64,000 bases of DNA. Source: Skermanella pratensis (lineage in GTDB: Bacteria; Pseudomonadota; Alphaproteobacteria; Azospirillales; Azospirillaceae). Below the pieces are notes generated by a model, which made no database searches, was not told where the DNA came from, and was given only the letters and a program-made list of their open reading frames with translations. This document shows, in pieces, positions 28,129 to 37,928 of this stretch. How positions within the stretch are numbered: position 1 is the stretch's first letter; each line of letters opens with the position of its first letter. Position numbers and translations under genes: made by a program. The stretch covers positions 3,148,001 to 3,212,000 of the forward strand of contig NZ_CP030265.1 in NCBI RefSeq assembly GCF_008843145.1, in the 5' to 3' direction.

Positions 28129-28986
28129 ATGGCGAAACCACGGCGCGGCCGGGAGCCCCGCCCGCTCGGCTTCTATCTGCTGGCCGGGTTCTTCGGGCTG
28201 TTCGTTCTGTTCCTCTACGGTCCGATCGCGACCATCGTCATCCTGTCGTTCCAGGGGCCGAACGGCGGGTTGACCTTCCCGATGAACGGCGTCTCGACCC
28301 ACTGGTTCCACAATCTGTTCGAGCAGCAGGCGGTCGGCGACTTCGGCGGGGCGCTGACCCGCTCGCTCACCCTGGGGCTGATCGTCATGGTGGTGACCGT
28401 GCTGTTCTCGGTCGCGGCCGGACTGGGCTTCCGCCATCGCTTCCGCGGCTCGGGCGTGGTGTTCTACATCGCGGTGGCCAGCCTAATCGTTCCGTCGATC
28501 CTGGTCAGCCTGGGCATCGGCCTGATGTTCAACATCGTGGGGTTCGAGCCGAACTGGAACAGCTCCGCGCTGGGCGCCCACCTGACATGGACCCTGCCCT
28601 TCGGCCTGCTGATCATGTTCGCGATCTTCAACCGCTTCGACCGGGCCTACGAGGAAGCGGCCCGCGACCTGGGCGCCACGCCCTGGCAGACGATCCGATT
28701 CGTCGTGCTGCCGATCATCGCCCCCAGCGTCATCGGCATCGCGCTGTTCGGCTTCACCCTGTCCTACGACGAGTTCGCCCGAACCCTGATGACGGCCGGC
28801 AGCTTCAACACGCTGCCGCTGGAGATCTACGGCATGACCACCAACGTCACGACACCGGTGCTGTACGCGCTGGGCACCCTGACGACCGCGCTCTCCTTCC
28901 TGGTGATCCTGGGAGCGTTGGGCGCGGTGCTGCTGGTCCAACGACGCCGCGCGCGGCAAGGGTCGGATGCCGGCGGCGGGGTTTGA
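28129..28986 (+). CDS. Polyamine-type ABC transporter permease (PotC-like)
   Basis: Second channel subunit, 285 aa, six helices, with EAA motif EEAARDLGATPWQTIRFVVLPIIAPS. AAGGAG overlaps the end of the previous gene, consistent with one operon. FTLSYDEFARTLMTAG is typical of PotC-type permeases. It converges with the GNAT gene, leaving 6 bp between stop codons. Confidence 0.88.
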   Translation: MAKPRRGREPRPLGFYLLAGFFGLFVLFLYGPIATIVILSFQGPNGGLTFPMNGVSTHWFHNLFEQQAVGDFGGALTRSLTLGLIVMVVTVLFSVAAGLGFRHRFRGSGVVFYIAVASLIVPSILVSLGIGLMFNIVGFEPNWNSSALGAHLTWTLPFGLLIMFAIFNRFDRAYEEAARDLGATPWQTIRFVVLPIIAPSVIGIALFGFTLSYDEFARTLMTAGSFNTLPLEIYGMTTNVTTPVLYALGTLTTALSFLVILGALGAVLLVQRRRARQGSDAGGGV

Positions 28987-28992
28987 GTCCCG

Positions 28993-29832
28993 TCAGCCCA
29001 GCTCGAACGTCGTGATCCCGAAGATCCGGCCGAGGTCGAGGCCGAGGGGCGGGCCGGCATACATGCGAGCGGTCTCGAACGCCGGGGCGAGGCCGTACCG
29101 CGCCGCAAGCGCCGCGGCCTCGCGATTCGGCTCCGGCACGTCCAGGATCACCTGTTCGCCCCCGGGGATGCCGGCGCACAGGCCGCGGAACAGCTTGTCC
29201 GCCGTTTCCGCATCGTCGGCGAACAGCGGCCCGATCTTCCAGCCGACGCGGCAAGGCCTCGCGACGGCATAGCCGCCGAGGCTCCCGGCGGTCCCCCCGG
29301 CGGCCAGGCCGACGACGCCGGGCATGCCAATCCAGGCCGACAGGAAGGCGGCGCGCGGCGCGCCGAACAGCGGCCGGTCATAGTCCAGAAGCCGGTCGAA
29401 CGGCACGGCGGCCAGATCGGCGAGACCGTCCGGCATCCCGACGGCGGGCACGGTCCCCTGGAGGCGCACGTTCCGGTGCGCCAGGACGAAGCCGGACTTC
29501 CGGTAGTTGTCCTGCTGGGCCACGACGCCATCCAGGCCGACCGTGCGTCCCGCCAGATGCTCCATCCCGGCCCGCCACGCCTCCATGCCGTACCCACGCC
29601 CCCGGTACTCCGGCCGCGCGATGTAGAGCCCGAGGAAACCCAGCTTCTCCCCATAGCGGACAACGGACACCGCCGCGGCAGGCTGGCCGTCGTCCGCCTC
29701 CGCTATTAGGAAGCCGGCCGGGTCGGCGGCGTGGAACGGCACCGCGTCGCCCAGCCCCGGGTTCCAGCCCTCCTCCGCCGCCCACCGGATCACGCGATCC
29801 ACGTCGCCGCGGCTCATGGTCCTGACCGTCAC
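28993..29832 (-). CDS. GNAT family N-acetyltransferase (two-domain)
   Basis: A 279-aa acetyl-CoA-dependent acyltransferase. The N-terminal GNAT fold contains the pyrophosphate-binding loop in YRGRGYGMEAW; a second GNAT-like half covers about residues 150-279. The start is the GTG at 29832 because GGGAGGAGGA (complement of 29841-29850) is eight bases upstream; the ATG at 29817 would remove five residues. The substrate cannot be predicted. Divergent from recG. Confidence 0.82.
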   Translation of the reverse strand: MTVRTMSRGDVDRVIRWAAEEGWNPGLGDAVPFHAADPAGFLIAEADDGQPAAAVSVVRYGEKLGFLGLYIARPEYRGRGYGMEAWRAGMEHLAGRTVGLDGVVAQQDNYRKSGFVLAHRNVRLQGTVPAVGMPDGLADLAAVPFDRLLDYDRPLFGAPRAAFLSAWIGMPGVVGLAAGGTAGSLGGYAVARPCRVGWKIGPLFADDAETADKLFRGLCAGIPGGEQVILDVPEPNREAAALAARYGLAPAFETARMYAGPPLGLDLGRIFGITTFELG

Positions 29833-29947
29833 GCCGGCACTCCTCCTCCCGCTCCGTCCGTCGGGATTGAAGCACGACGCGGAACTTGCGACAACGGGCC
29901 GGCTGCGGCTAAGTCCGCCATCCCATCCCGCGTAACGAGGGCGCTCC

Positions 29948-32029
29948 TTGCGGCCAGACATCCTGTTCCCCCTGTTCGCTCCCGTCACGACGCTGAAGGG
30001 GCTAGGGCCGAAGCTCGGCAAGCTGACCGAGAAGCTGGTCGGGCCCCATGTGGCGGACCTGCTGTGGCATCTGCCGACCGGCATCATCGACCGCCGCTTC
30101 GCGCCCGACGTGGCGAACGCCCCGGACAATGCGATCGCGACGCTGACGGTCCGGGTGGAGCATCATTCCGCGCCGCTGAACCCGCGTCACCCCTACAAGG
30201 TCCGGTGCCGCGACGACAGCGGGGAGATCGACCTGGTGTTCTTCCATGCCCGCGGCGAGTGGCTGCTGAAGCAGCTTCCGCCCGGCCAGCAGATCGTCGT
30301 CAGCGGCAAGGTCGAATGGTTCAACGGCATGCCCCAGATGGCGCACCCTGACCATATCGTCCCGGCCGACGCCAAGGGGGAGTTCGAGGCGGTCGAGCCG
30401 GTCTACCCCATGACCGCCGGCCTCGCCTCCAAGGTGCTGCGCAAGGCCATGGCATCGGCCCTGGCCGCCGCCAAGGAACTGCCGGAGTGGCAGGACCCCG
30501 CCTGGCTGGCGCGGCGCGGCTGGCCGTCGTGGCGCGCCGCCCTCGCCACGGTCCACAACCCTCAGGACGAGGCTGACCTCTCCGGACTGGCCCCGCCGCG
30601 CTGCCGGCTCGCCTTCGACGAGTTGCTGTCCAACCAGCTGGCGCTGGCCCTGATCCGCCAGCACCAGCGCAAGCTGTCGGGCCGCTCGGTCAAGGGGGAC
30701 GGCCGCCTGCGGGCCAGGGTGGTCGCGGCCTTGCCCTTCGCCCTGACCGGCGCCCAGGCCGGCGCGCTGGAGGAGATCTACGCCGACATGCAGGCGGACC
30801 GCCGCATGCTGCGTCTCCTCCAGGGCGACGTCGGCAGCGGCAAGACGGTCGTGGCGTTGCTCGCCATGCTCAACGCCGTCGAGGCGGGCGCACAGGCGGC
30901 GCTGATGGCCCCGACCGAGATCCTGGCCCGCCAGCACTTCGAGACCCTGGGGCCGCTGACGGAGGCCGCCGGGGTTCGGCTCGGCGTACTGACCGGGCGC
31001 GACAAGGGCAAGGCCCGGGCGGCGATCTACGAGCGGCTGGCGGCCGGGGAGATCGACATCATCGTCGGCACCCACGCCCTGTTCCAGGAGGACGTCGCGT
31101 TCCGCGACCTCGCCGTCGCCGTGATCGACGAGCAGCACCGGTTCGGCGTCCACCAGCGGCTCCAGCTCTCGTCCAAGGGCCGGAGCGTCGACGTCCTGGT
31201 GATGACGGCGACTCCTATCCCGCGGACCCTGACCTTGACCGCCTACGGCGACATGGACGTGTCGCGCCTGACCGAGAAGCCGCCCGGCCGCAAGCCGGTC
31301 ACCACCATCACGATCCCGATCGACCGACTGGAGGAGGTCATCGCCGGCATCCGCCGCAAGATCGCCGAGGGCGCCCGTGTCTACTGGGTCTGCCCGCTCG
31401 TCGAAGAGTCGGAGCTGGTCGACCTCGCCGCCGCCACCGACCGCCACGCTTTGCTGCGCGCGGAGATCGGCGAGCGGGTCGGGCTGGTCCACGGCAAGAT
31501 GAAGCCGACCGAGAAGGACGCCGTCATGGCCGCCTTCGCCGGTGGCGACCTGGACGTGCTGGTGGCGACGACGGTGATCGAGGTTGGGGTCAACGTGCCG
31601 GAAGCTTCCGTCATGGTGATCGAGCATGCCGAGCGGTTCGGCCTCGCCCAACTCCACCAGCTCCGGGGCCGGATCGGCCGGGGCACCGCCGCCTCGACCT
31701 GCCTTCTGCTCTACGACAATCCCCTCAGCCAGACCTCCAAGGCGCGGCTCTCGATCATGAAGGAGACCGAGGACGGCTTCCTGATCGCCGAGGAGGACCT
31801 GCGCCTGCGCGGCGCCGGCGAGGTGCTGGGCACGCGCCAGAGCGGCCTGCCGGAGTTCCGCATGGCCGACCTCGCCGTTCATGGCGACTTGCTGGCGGTC
31901 GCGCGCGACGACGCCCGCTTGATCCTGGAGCGGGACCCGGAGCTGCAGACCGAGCGCGGCAAGGCGCTCCGCGTGCTGCTCTACCTGTTCGAGCGGGACC
32001 AGGCGGTGAAATATCTCCGGTCGGGATAG
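29948..32029 (+). CDS. recG: ATP-dependent DNA helicase RecG
   Basis: Branch-migrating helicase for stalled forks and recombination intermediates, 693 aa. The N-terminal wedge domain (OB fold) is followed by superfamily 2 motifs: Q/I GDVGSGKTVVA, Ia APTEILARQH, II VIDEQHRFG (DEQH variant usual in RecG), III TATPIPRTL, V ATTVIEVGVNVP, VI QLRGRIGRG. The C-terminal TRG hairpin region (LRLRGAGEVLGTRQSGLPEF) is complete. It starts at TTG 29948 with GAGGGC upstream. Confidence 0.95.
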   Translation: MRPDILFPLFAPVTTLKGLGPKLGKLTEKLVGPHVADLLWHLPTGIIDRRFAPDVANAPDNAIATLTVRVEHHSAPLNPRHPYKVRCRDDSGEIDLVFFHARGEWLLKQLPPGQQIVVSGKVEWFNGMPQMAHPDHIVPADAKGEFEAVEPVYPMTAGLASKVLRKAMASALAAAKELPEWQDPAWLARRGWPSWRAALATVHNPQDEADLSGLAPPRCRLAFDELLSNQLALALIRQHQRKLSGRSVKGDGRLRARVVAALPFALTGAQAGALEEIYADMQADRRMLRLLQGDVGSGKTVVALLAMLNAVEAGAQAALMAPTEILARQHFETLGPLTEAAGVRLGVLTGRDKGKARAAIYERLAAGEIDIIVGTHALFQEDVAFRDLAVAVIDEQHRFGVHQRLQLSSKGRSVDVLVMTATPIPRTLTLTAYGDMDVSRLTEKPPGRKPVTTITIPIDRLEEVIAGIRRKIAEGARVYWVCPLVEESELVDLAAATDRHALLRAEIGERVGLVHGKMKPTEKDAVMAAFAGGDLDVLVATTVIEVGVNVPEASVMVIEHAERFGLAQLHQLRGRIGRGTAASTCLLLYDNPLSQTSKARLSIMKETEDGFLIAEEDLRLRGAGEVLGTRQSGLPEFRMADLAVHGDLLAVARDDARLILERDPELQTERGKALRVLLYLFERDQAVKYLRSG

Positions 32030-32035
32030 GAACGG

Positions 32036-33907
32036 TCAGTCCGCGCCGTACAGGTTCTTCATGCCCAGCTCGTCGCTGCGATGCTTTTCCAATTCCTGGT
32101 TGTAGCGGCGCAGCGCATAGGCCTCGGTCAGATAGCCGACGATCTTGCGGCTGGTCGGCCCGTCCAGCACGGGAAGGGTCTCCTCCTCCGCCTCGCCGAA
32201 ATGCTTGAGGGCGGTACGCACGTTGGTCCGCGGCAGCAGGAAAAAGCGGACGTTCCGGGCAAGTTCGGATACCTGGGTCTCATTCGCCCGCTCGTCCAGA
32301 TCGGGATTGTGGACCGCGGCCATGTCAACCTGCCCCATGTACTGTCCGGACTCATCGACGACGAACACCTGCTTGACGCTGCCCAGCGGGTAGATGCGGC
32401 GCAGTGCCGCGACTCTCATGTCTTCGGCGACGATCTTCTGGTCGCGCCGCATCAGCCGGCCGACGGTAAGGTCCTCGATCCAGCCGACGTCGTGAGCGCC
32501 CCGGATCGGCACGCCGCGCAGGTGGAAGCGCCAGGTCGCGAAGGAGTAGCCGAAGGCCTTGCGGACCACCACGCTCGAGATCACCACGCCGGTCAGCACG
32601 CCCAGCGTCGCCGGAAAGTCGGCGGTGATCTCCAGCACCAGCATGACCATGGTGATCGGCGCGCCGATGATCGCCGCAGCCACCGACCCCATGCCGACCA
32701 GCATGAAGGCGGTATCGCTGACCGACAAGGCGGGATACAGCACGATCGCCACCTGGGCCAGGATGCCGCCGAACAGGCTGCCGAGGAACAGCGACGAACT
32801 GAACAGGCCGCCGCGGAACCCGGACCCCAAGGATATGGCGGACGCCAGGATTTTCGCCGACAGCAGCGCCAGCAGCACCGGCAGGGCGAGTTGCTCGTCC
32901 AGGCTCATCTGCAAGGCGCCGTGCCCGCTGCCCAGCACCTGGGGAACCCCCATCGCGATCAGGCCGAGGCAGAACCCGCCGACCGCGGGCCGCAGCCAGA
33001 TCTGGGGCGCCATCCGACGGAACAGCCGCTCCGACACCGTAACCGCCTGCATGGTCAGGATGCCGAGCCAGCCGGAGGCGAAGCCGACCAGGGCGAAGGC
33101 GGCATAGTCGACGGCGCCAACACCGACCAGGGTGGCATCGACCGTGAAGATCGGCGCCACCCCGATCGTCATCCGCGCGACCAGCGTCGCCGTGACGGCG
33201 GCGACGGCGACGGGGGCCAGAGCCGCCAGGGTATAGCTGCCGATCACCAGTTCGAAGGCGTAGAAGGCGCCGGCCAGGGGAGCGTTGAACGCGGCGGCGA
33301 TCGCCGCCGCGGCACCGCAGCCGGTCAGGATGCGCAGGTCGCCCCGGCGGAGCCGCATCACCTGCCCGACCGTCGACGAAAGTCCCGAGCCGGTCTGGGT
33401 ATACGCCGCCTCCATGCCGACCGACGCGCCGCAGCCGTTGGAGATCAGCGTCGAGACGGTCAGCCGGAAGCTATCGATCAGCGACATCTTGCCGCCGAAC
33501 AGGGCGTTCGCCTCGATCGGGTCGACGATCTCGCCGGGCCGCCAGCGGCGCACGAAGAACATCAGCGTTCCGACCAGCAACCCGCCGGCGGTCGGCACCA
33601 GAAGCATGGCGGCGGGAGCGATGCCAACGCCCTCGCTCAGATAGCGCCCTTCGCCGAGATCGAACGCGAGGCGGTGCAGGAAGTCGACGAAGTCATGGAG
33701 CAGCATGACGCCGAAGCCGACCACGCCACCGAGCAGGCCGCTTACCAGGATCAGGACAAGCTCGCTGTTGCGCAGCCGTCGCGTCGGGATCGACAGACTC
33801 AGGCTGCGGCCGAGCCGGGACTGGCCGGCCTGCCCGGACGGCGACTCGGATTTCGGGGGATCGTCCTGCGCCTTGGCGCCGGAGGGATAGCGTGTGGCTT
33901 CGGACAT
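32036..33907 (-). CDS. ClC-family chloride channel/transporter with C-terminal CBS domains
   Basis: A 623-aa membrane protein with about 18 helical segments, then a CBS pair (from about residue 470; RLMRRDQKIVAEDM, VFVVDESGQYMGQVD). The second selectivity region reads SNGCGASVGMEAAYTQ, keeping the gating Glu but lacking the usual GREGP proline. The third region GSGFRGGLFSSSLFLG is well kept. The first (GSGIP) motif is not recognisable. It may act as a Cl-/H+ exchanger or an atypical anion transporter. ATG at 33907 is chosen; the frame is open upstream. Confidence 0.85.
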   Translation of the reverse strand: MSEATRYPSGAKAQDDPPKSESPSGQAGQSRLGRSLSLSIPTRRLRNSELVLILVSGLLGGVVGFGVMLLHDFVDFLHRLAFDLGEGRYLSEGVGIAPAAMLLVPTAGGLLVGTLMFFVRRWRPGEIVDPIEANALFGGKMSLIDSFRLTVSTLISNGCGASVGMEAAYTQTGSGLSSTVGQVMRLRRGDLRILTGCGAAAAIAAAFNAPLAGAFYAFELVIGSYTLAALAPVAVAAVTATLVARMTIGVAPIFTVDATLVGVGAVDYAAFALVGFASGWLGILTMQAVTVSERLFRRMAPQIWLRPAVGGFCLGLIAMGVPQVLGSGHGALQMSLDEQLALPVLLALLSAKILASAISLGSGFRGGLFSSSLFLGSLFGGILAQVAIVLYPALSVSDTAFMLVGMGSVAAAIIGAPITMVMLVLEITADFPATLGVLTGVVISSVVVRKAFGYSFATWRFHLRGVPIRGAHDVGWIEDLTVGRLMRRDQKIVAEDMRVAALRRIYPLGSVKQVFVVDESGQYMGQVDMAAVHNPDLDERANETQVSELARNVRFFLLPRTNVRTALKHFGEAEEETLPVLDGPTSRKIVGYLTEAYALRRYNQELEKHRSDELGMKNLYGAD

Positions 33908-34029
33908 GGGAGTGGAACTCGGCACTCGGTGGAATTGCCCGGCCGAACCGGAGAGGGACACCTCCCGCCTTAACACCCAACTCCCGCAAGCGGCACCGAA
34001 GGAGATCGCGGGATGCGGACTCCGCCGTC

Positions 34030-34779
34030 CTACCCGACGGTTTCAGGCGCCCGGGCGTGCTCTCCCACGCCGCCGCGCCGTGCGACCGGGCGCCGGTCCG
34101 GCGGCGTGACGATCCCGCCGGAGACGACCATCTTGATCCCCTCCTCCACCGTCATCTCCAGCACATGCAGGTCGGATCGCGGGACGAAAAGCAGGAAGCC
34201 CGAGGTCGGGTTCGGCGTGGTCGGGATGAAGACGTTGACCACGTCGTCCACCGTCAGGTCCTGGACCTCGCCCTGGGTATGCCCGGTGATGAAGCCCAGG
34301 GTCCAGATCCCGCGCCGGGGGTACTCGATCAGCACGACCTCGCGGAAGGCCGCGGACTGGTTGGCCAGCACCGTCTCCAGGATCTGCTTCGTGGCGCCGT
34401 AGACGCTCCGCACCACCGGCATGCGGGCCAGCACCGCCTCGCCGGCGCGCACCACCAGCCGGCCGATCACACCGGCCGTCAGGGCGCCGGTCAACGTCAG
34501 CGCCACGATCACGATCACCACGCCCAGGCCGGGGACGCTGAACGGCATATAGTTTTCGGGGTTGTACTGCGCAGGCAGGAGTTGCGACACGGCGGTATCG
34601 ATCAGGTTGACCACCGCCCAGGCGAGATAGAGCGTGATGGCGACCGGAGCGGTCACCAGGATGCCCGCCAGGAAATAGGCCCGCAGCCGGCCCATCAGGC
34701 CGATGCGCAGGGGCTTGCCGCCCTTTCCCGGAGATGCTGGAGAAGACGCGGGATGATCGGGATCTTTTTGGGGGAGCAC
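34030..34779 (-). CDS. DUF502 family membrane protein
   Basis: A 249-aa integral membrane protein with two helices (AYFLAGILVTAPVAITLYLAW and VVIVIVALTLTGALTAGVIG), then a soluble domain with MPVVRSVYGATKQI and PTTPNPTSGFLLFVP, both typical of DUF502. Function is unknown. It starts at GTG 34779 with only a weak ribosome binding site. It is divergent from the Crp/Fnr gene. Confidence 0.82.
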   Translation of the reverse strand: MLPQKDPDHPASSPASPGKGGKPLRIGLMGRLRAYFLAGILVTAPVAITLYLAWAVVNLIDTAVSQLLPAQYNPENYMPFSVPGLGVVIVIVALTLTGALTAGVIGRLVVRAGEAVLARMPVVRSVYGATKQILETVLANQSAAFREVVLIEYPRRGIWTLGFITGHTQGEVQDLTVDDVVNVFIPTTPNPTSGFLLFVPRSDLHVLEMTVEEGIKMVVSGGIVTPPDRRPVARRGGVGEHARAPETVG

Positions 34780-35044
34780 GGGCGGAACCTGAGCTGAAAC
34801 GCTGGTTGATGATGGGCCGAAGCCGGCGGCGGCACAATGGCTTGTTGGCCGCTCCTACTGAAATCGGTTCTATCTGAAAGCATACAATACGTCATTTCGC
34901 CGGTGCGAAGCGATTCCGGATCGTGCGGAGAGCCTCAGGAGGGGTCGCGGGCGAAACCGTCGTGGGCTATCCTTGGTCCAGCCTTCGCTCTCCTCGTTCG
35001 CCGCCTCGTTCGATCAGGCCCCTTGCTTGCTGGAGTATTCAAAC

Positions 35045-35742
35045 TTGTCGGAAGTGCAGGCCGCCTCGCTAGACCGGATCGATCTGCTGGCGTCCCTGAC
35101 GCCGGAGGAACGCGCCGCCATCGTCCGCCAGTGCAGCTGGCGCCGCTACAAGGCGGACGAGCAGATCATCGACCACCTCAGCGAGACGCGGGACGCCTGC
35201 CTGGTAGTCGAGGGCCGGGTGCGAGTCGTGATGTTTTCCCTGTCGGGGCGGGAGATCAGCTTCGACGACGTTTCCGCCGGGGGTACATGGGTGAACTCTC
35301 GGCCCTGGACGGCGAGCCGCGGTCCGCGACGGTGGTGGCGCTGACCGACACGCTGATCGCCTTCGTCCCGCCCCGCCTGTTCCAGGAAATCGTGACAACC
35401 CATCCCAAGGTGGCGCTGATGCTGATGCAGCGGATGGCCGCGGTCATCCGAAGTGCTACCGGCCGGATCATGGACCTCAGCACGCTCGGGGCCAACAACC
35501 GGGTCCACGCGGAGTTGGTCCGCCTTGCCAAACCCGGGCTGAAGCCCGACAACACCGCGGAGATCTCACCGATCCCGGTCCATGGCGACATCGCGAGCCG
35601 GGTCAGCACGACCCGCGAGACGGTCGCCCGCGTGCTCAGCGATCTCGCCCGTAGCGGGATCGTCGAGCGACGCAGCCATGCGCTCGTCGTTAAGGATTAT
35701 TCGCGGCTGGTCGATATGGTGGAGGAAGTACGGGGCGAGTGA
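35045..35742 (+). CDS. Crp/Fnr family transcriptional regulator, frameshifted in the cNMP-binding domain
   Basis: Restored product 232 aa. The N-terminal cyclic-nucleotide-binding-like barrel (CLVVEGRVRVVMFSLSGREISF) is followed by dimer helix and a C-terminal HTH (ISPIPVHGDIASRVSTTRETVARVLSDLARSGIVERR). The frame changes in a five-G run (35279-35283). One more G joins DDVSAGG to YMGELSALDGEPRSATVVAL. The N-terminus lacks the Fnr cysteine cluster, so it is not an oxygen sensor of the Fnr type. TTG 35045 has GGAG nine bases upstream. It lies 36 bp before an antiporter gene it may control. Confidence 0.8.
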
Positions 35743-35778
35743 ACCGCCGCCTGAGAAGCCCCTCCTGTAGAGCCGCGC

Positions 35779-37569
35779 ATGCACGCCACCCAAGACCTTC
35801 ACGATGTCCTGATCGTCCTCGCCGCCGCCATCCTGGTGGTGCCGATCTTCCAGCGGCTGCGCTCCAGCCCGGTGCTGGGGTATCTCGTGGCGGGAATGCT
35901 GATCGGCCCGGCCGGGCTGGCGATCGTCTCCGACGTTTCCGGCATGACCGTCCTGGCCAACTTCGGAGTCGTGTTCCTGCTCTTCACCATCGGACTCGAA
36001 CTGTCGATCGAGCGGCTGAAGGCGATCCGGCTCCACGTCTTCGGCCTGGGCACGCTCCAGGTCGTCGTCACCGCGGCGCTGTTCTATTTCGCCGCCCGCT
36101 GGCTGGGTCAGCCACGCGAGGCTGCGGCGATCCTGGCTGGTGGCCTGGCGCTGTCGTCCACCGCCATCGTGCTGCAGATCCTGGTGGAACGCGGCGAGCT
36201 GCCGACCCGGCACGGCCGCGTGGCCTTCGCGATCCTGCTGCTCCAGGACTTGGCCGTGGTCCCGTTGCTGACCCTCGTGCCGCTGCTGGCGGCCGACGGC
36301 GCCCGCCTCGCCGGCGCGCTCGGCATCGCCGCGCTGAAGGCGGTCGCGGCGCTTCTCCTGATCCTGATCGTCGGACGGCTGATCCTGCGGCCGGCGCTGC
36401 GCGCCGTCGCCGCGGCGAAGTCGCCCGAGCTGTTCACCGGCGTGACGCTGCTGGTCGTGCTCAGCGTAAGCTACCTGACGGAGATCGCCGGGCTGTCGAT
36501 GGCGCTGGGCGCCTTCCTGGCCGGTTTGCTGATCGCGGAGACCGAGTACCGCCATCAGGTCGAGGGCGACATCGAGCCGTTCCGCGGGATCCTGCTCGCC
36601 CTGTTCTTCATGACCGTCGGCATGACGATCGACCTGGGGCTGGTCGTCCGGGAAGCGCCCCTGGTGCTGTCGCTGGTCACGGCGCTGGTGCTCGGCAAGG
36701 CGGTCGTGCTGACCGTGCTGTGCCGCGCCTTCGGCTTCCCGACGGCGGTCTCGGCCCAGGTCGGGCTCAGCCTCGGCCAGGGCGGCGAATTCGCCTTCGT
36801 CCTGTTCAGCTTGGCGATGGCCTTGGGCGTGCTGGGAGGCGAGGTGGGCCAGCTCATGCTGGCGGTCGTGGCGCTCACCATGGCGCTGACCCCGTTCCTC
36901 ATGGTGGCCGGCCGCTGGCTCGCCGGTTTGCTGACCCCGCGGGTCGGCCCGGCCGAACTCCGCCGGCTGGAGGAGGACGCGCGCGACTTCAAGGGCCACG
37001 TGATCATCGCCGGGTTCGGGCGGGTCGGCCAGACCATCGCCAGGCTGCTGGAAGCGCAGCGCCTGCCCTACATGGCTTTCGACCTGGAACCTTCGCGAGT
37101 CGCGGAAGGCAGAGCGCGCGGCCTGCCGATCTATTACGGCGACGCCAGCCGGGCCGAGGTCCTGAAGGCCGCCGGTGTCAACCGCGCCCGCGCCGCCGTG
37201 GTGACGCTCGACCAGCCCCAGGCGGCCGAACGGGCGGTCGAGGCGATCCGGCGGCTGTGCCCCCTGCTCGACATCCACGCGCGTGCACGGGATCATGAGC
37301 ATCAGGCCCACCTGCGCGAGGCCGGTGCTACCCACGTGGTCCCGGAGATGATGGAAGGCAGCCTCCGGCTCGGCGGCCTGCTGCTTCGCTCACTCGGCCG
37401 CTCGCCCGAGGAAGTCGCGGAACAGCTGGAAGAGTTCCGGCTGGAGGCTTACGCGAAGCTGACCAACCTGATTCTCCCCAAATCGAAACGGCTTACGTCC
37501 ACGCCGTCAAAAGATGAAAAAATGCAGCAAGGACAGCACGGGCGTTTTCAGGATCATGAGAACCCTTGA
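35779..37569 (+). CDS. CPA2-family monovalent cation:proton antiporter with TrkA-N domain (KefB/KefC-like)
   Basis: A 596-aa transporter. Residues 1-385 form the Na+/H+-exchanger membrane domain with 12 or so helices (GYLVAGMLIGPAGL; VGLSLGQGGEFAFVLF). Residues ~410-525 are an RCK/TrkA-N domain with the NAD-binding motif GFGRVGQTIA. It probably exports K+ in exchange for protons in pH or electrophile stress. It follows the Crp/Fnr gene by 36 bp, suggesting one transcript. The last ~30 residues are polar and unique. Confidence 0.9.
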   Translation: MHATQDLHDVLIVLAAAILVVPIFQRLRSSPVLGYLVAGMLIGPAGLAIVSDVSGMTVLANFGVVFLLFTIGLELSIERLKAIRLHVFGLGTLQVVVTAALFYFAARWLGQPREAAAILAGGLALSSTAIVLQILVERGELPTRHGRVAFAILLLQDLAVVPLLTLVPLLAADGARLAGALGIAALKAVAALLLILIVGRLILRPALRAVAAAKSPELFTGVTLLVVLSVSYLTEIAGLSMALGAFLAGLLIAETEYRHQVEGDIEPFRGILLALFFMTVGMTIDLGLVVREAPLVLSLVTALVLGKAVVLTVLCRAFGFPTAVSAQVGLSLGQGGEFAFVLFSLAMALGVLGGEVGQLMLAVVALTMALTPFLMVAGRWLAGLLTPRVGPAELRRLEEDARDFKGHVIIAGFGRVGQTIARLLEAQRLPYMAFDLEPSRVAEGRARGLPIYYGDASRAEVLKAAGVNRARAAVVTLDQPQAAERAVEAIRRLCPLLDIHARARDHEHQAHLREAGATHVVPEMMEGSLRLGGLLLRSLGRSPEEVAEQLEEFRLEAYAKLTNLILPKSKRLTSTPSKDEKMQQGQHGRFQDHENP

Positions 37570-37710
37570 GTACCGCGAAGCGAGGCGGCTTGTTTTCTCA
37601 AAAGGGGTAGTTCGTCTGAAATCGCTCGCGAGATCCAGTCTTTTACCAGTCATTAACCGGCAAATAGCGTAATGGGGGCACGTTCAACATGAGCCGAAGG
37701 GCCAGTCGAC

Positions 37711-37926
37711 ATGCGCACCCCGATCATTGCTACCGAACTCCGCTCTGCCTGCCGGGTGCATGCCCGTCTGCTGGATAGCTTCATCGAACTGACCCGCGCC
37801 GAACTGGACCGGCAGAACTGCGCCTTCGCGCAGGAGAGCCTGCGCGAACTGCTGGAATTGATGCGCGCCGATCGCAAGGCTTACGGCGCGCTGGGTGGCC
37901 TGATCGCCGTAAGCGACGCGGCCTGA
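37711..37926 (+). CDS. Small helical protein of unknown function (71 aa)
   Basis: Begins MRTPIIATELRSACRVHARLLDSFIELT and continues as one charged amphipathic helix (LLELMRADRKAYGALGGL). No signal or membrane segment. ATG 37711 has AAGGG about ten bases upstream. It converges with the DUF2934 gene, with two bases between stop codons. The family is not recognised. Confidence 0.5.
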   Translation: MRTPIIATELRSACRVHARLLDSFIELTRAELDRQNCAFAQESLRELLELMRADRKAYGALGGLIAVSDAA

Positions 37927-37928
37927 CC

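Noticed and set aside
6190-35742. Calling the four frameshifted genes pseudogenes
   Set aside because: Each has one lesion only, in a G/C run, with the downstream frame still well conserved; a sequencing error is at least as likely, so they are given as genes with the lesion noted.
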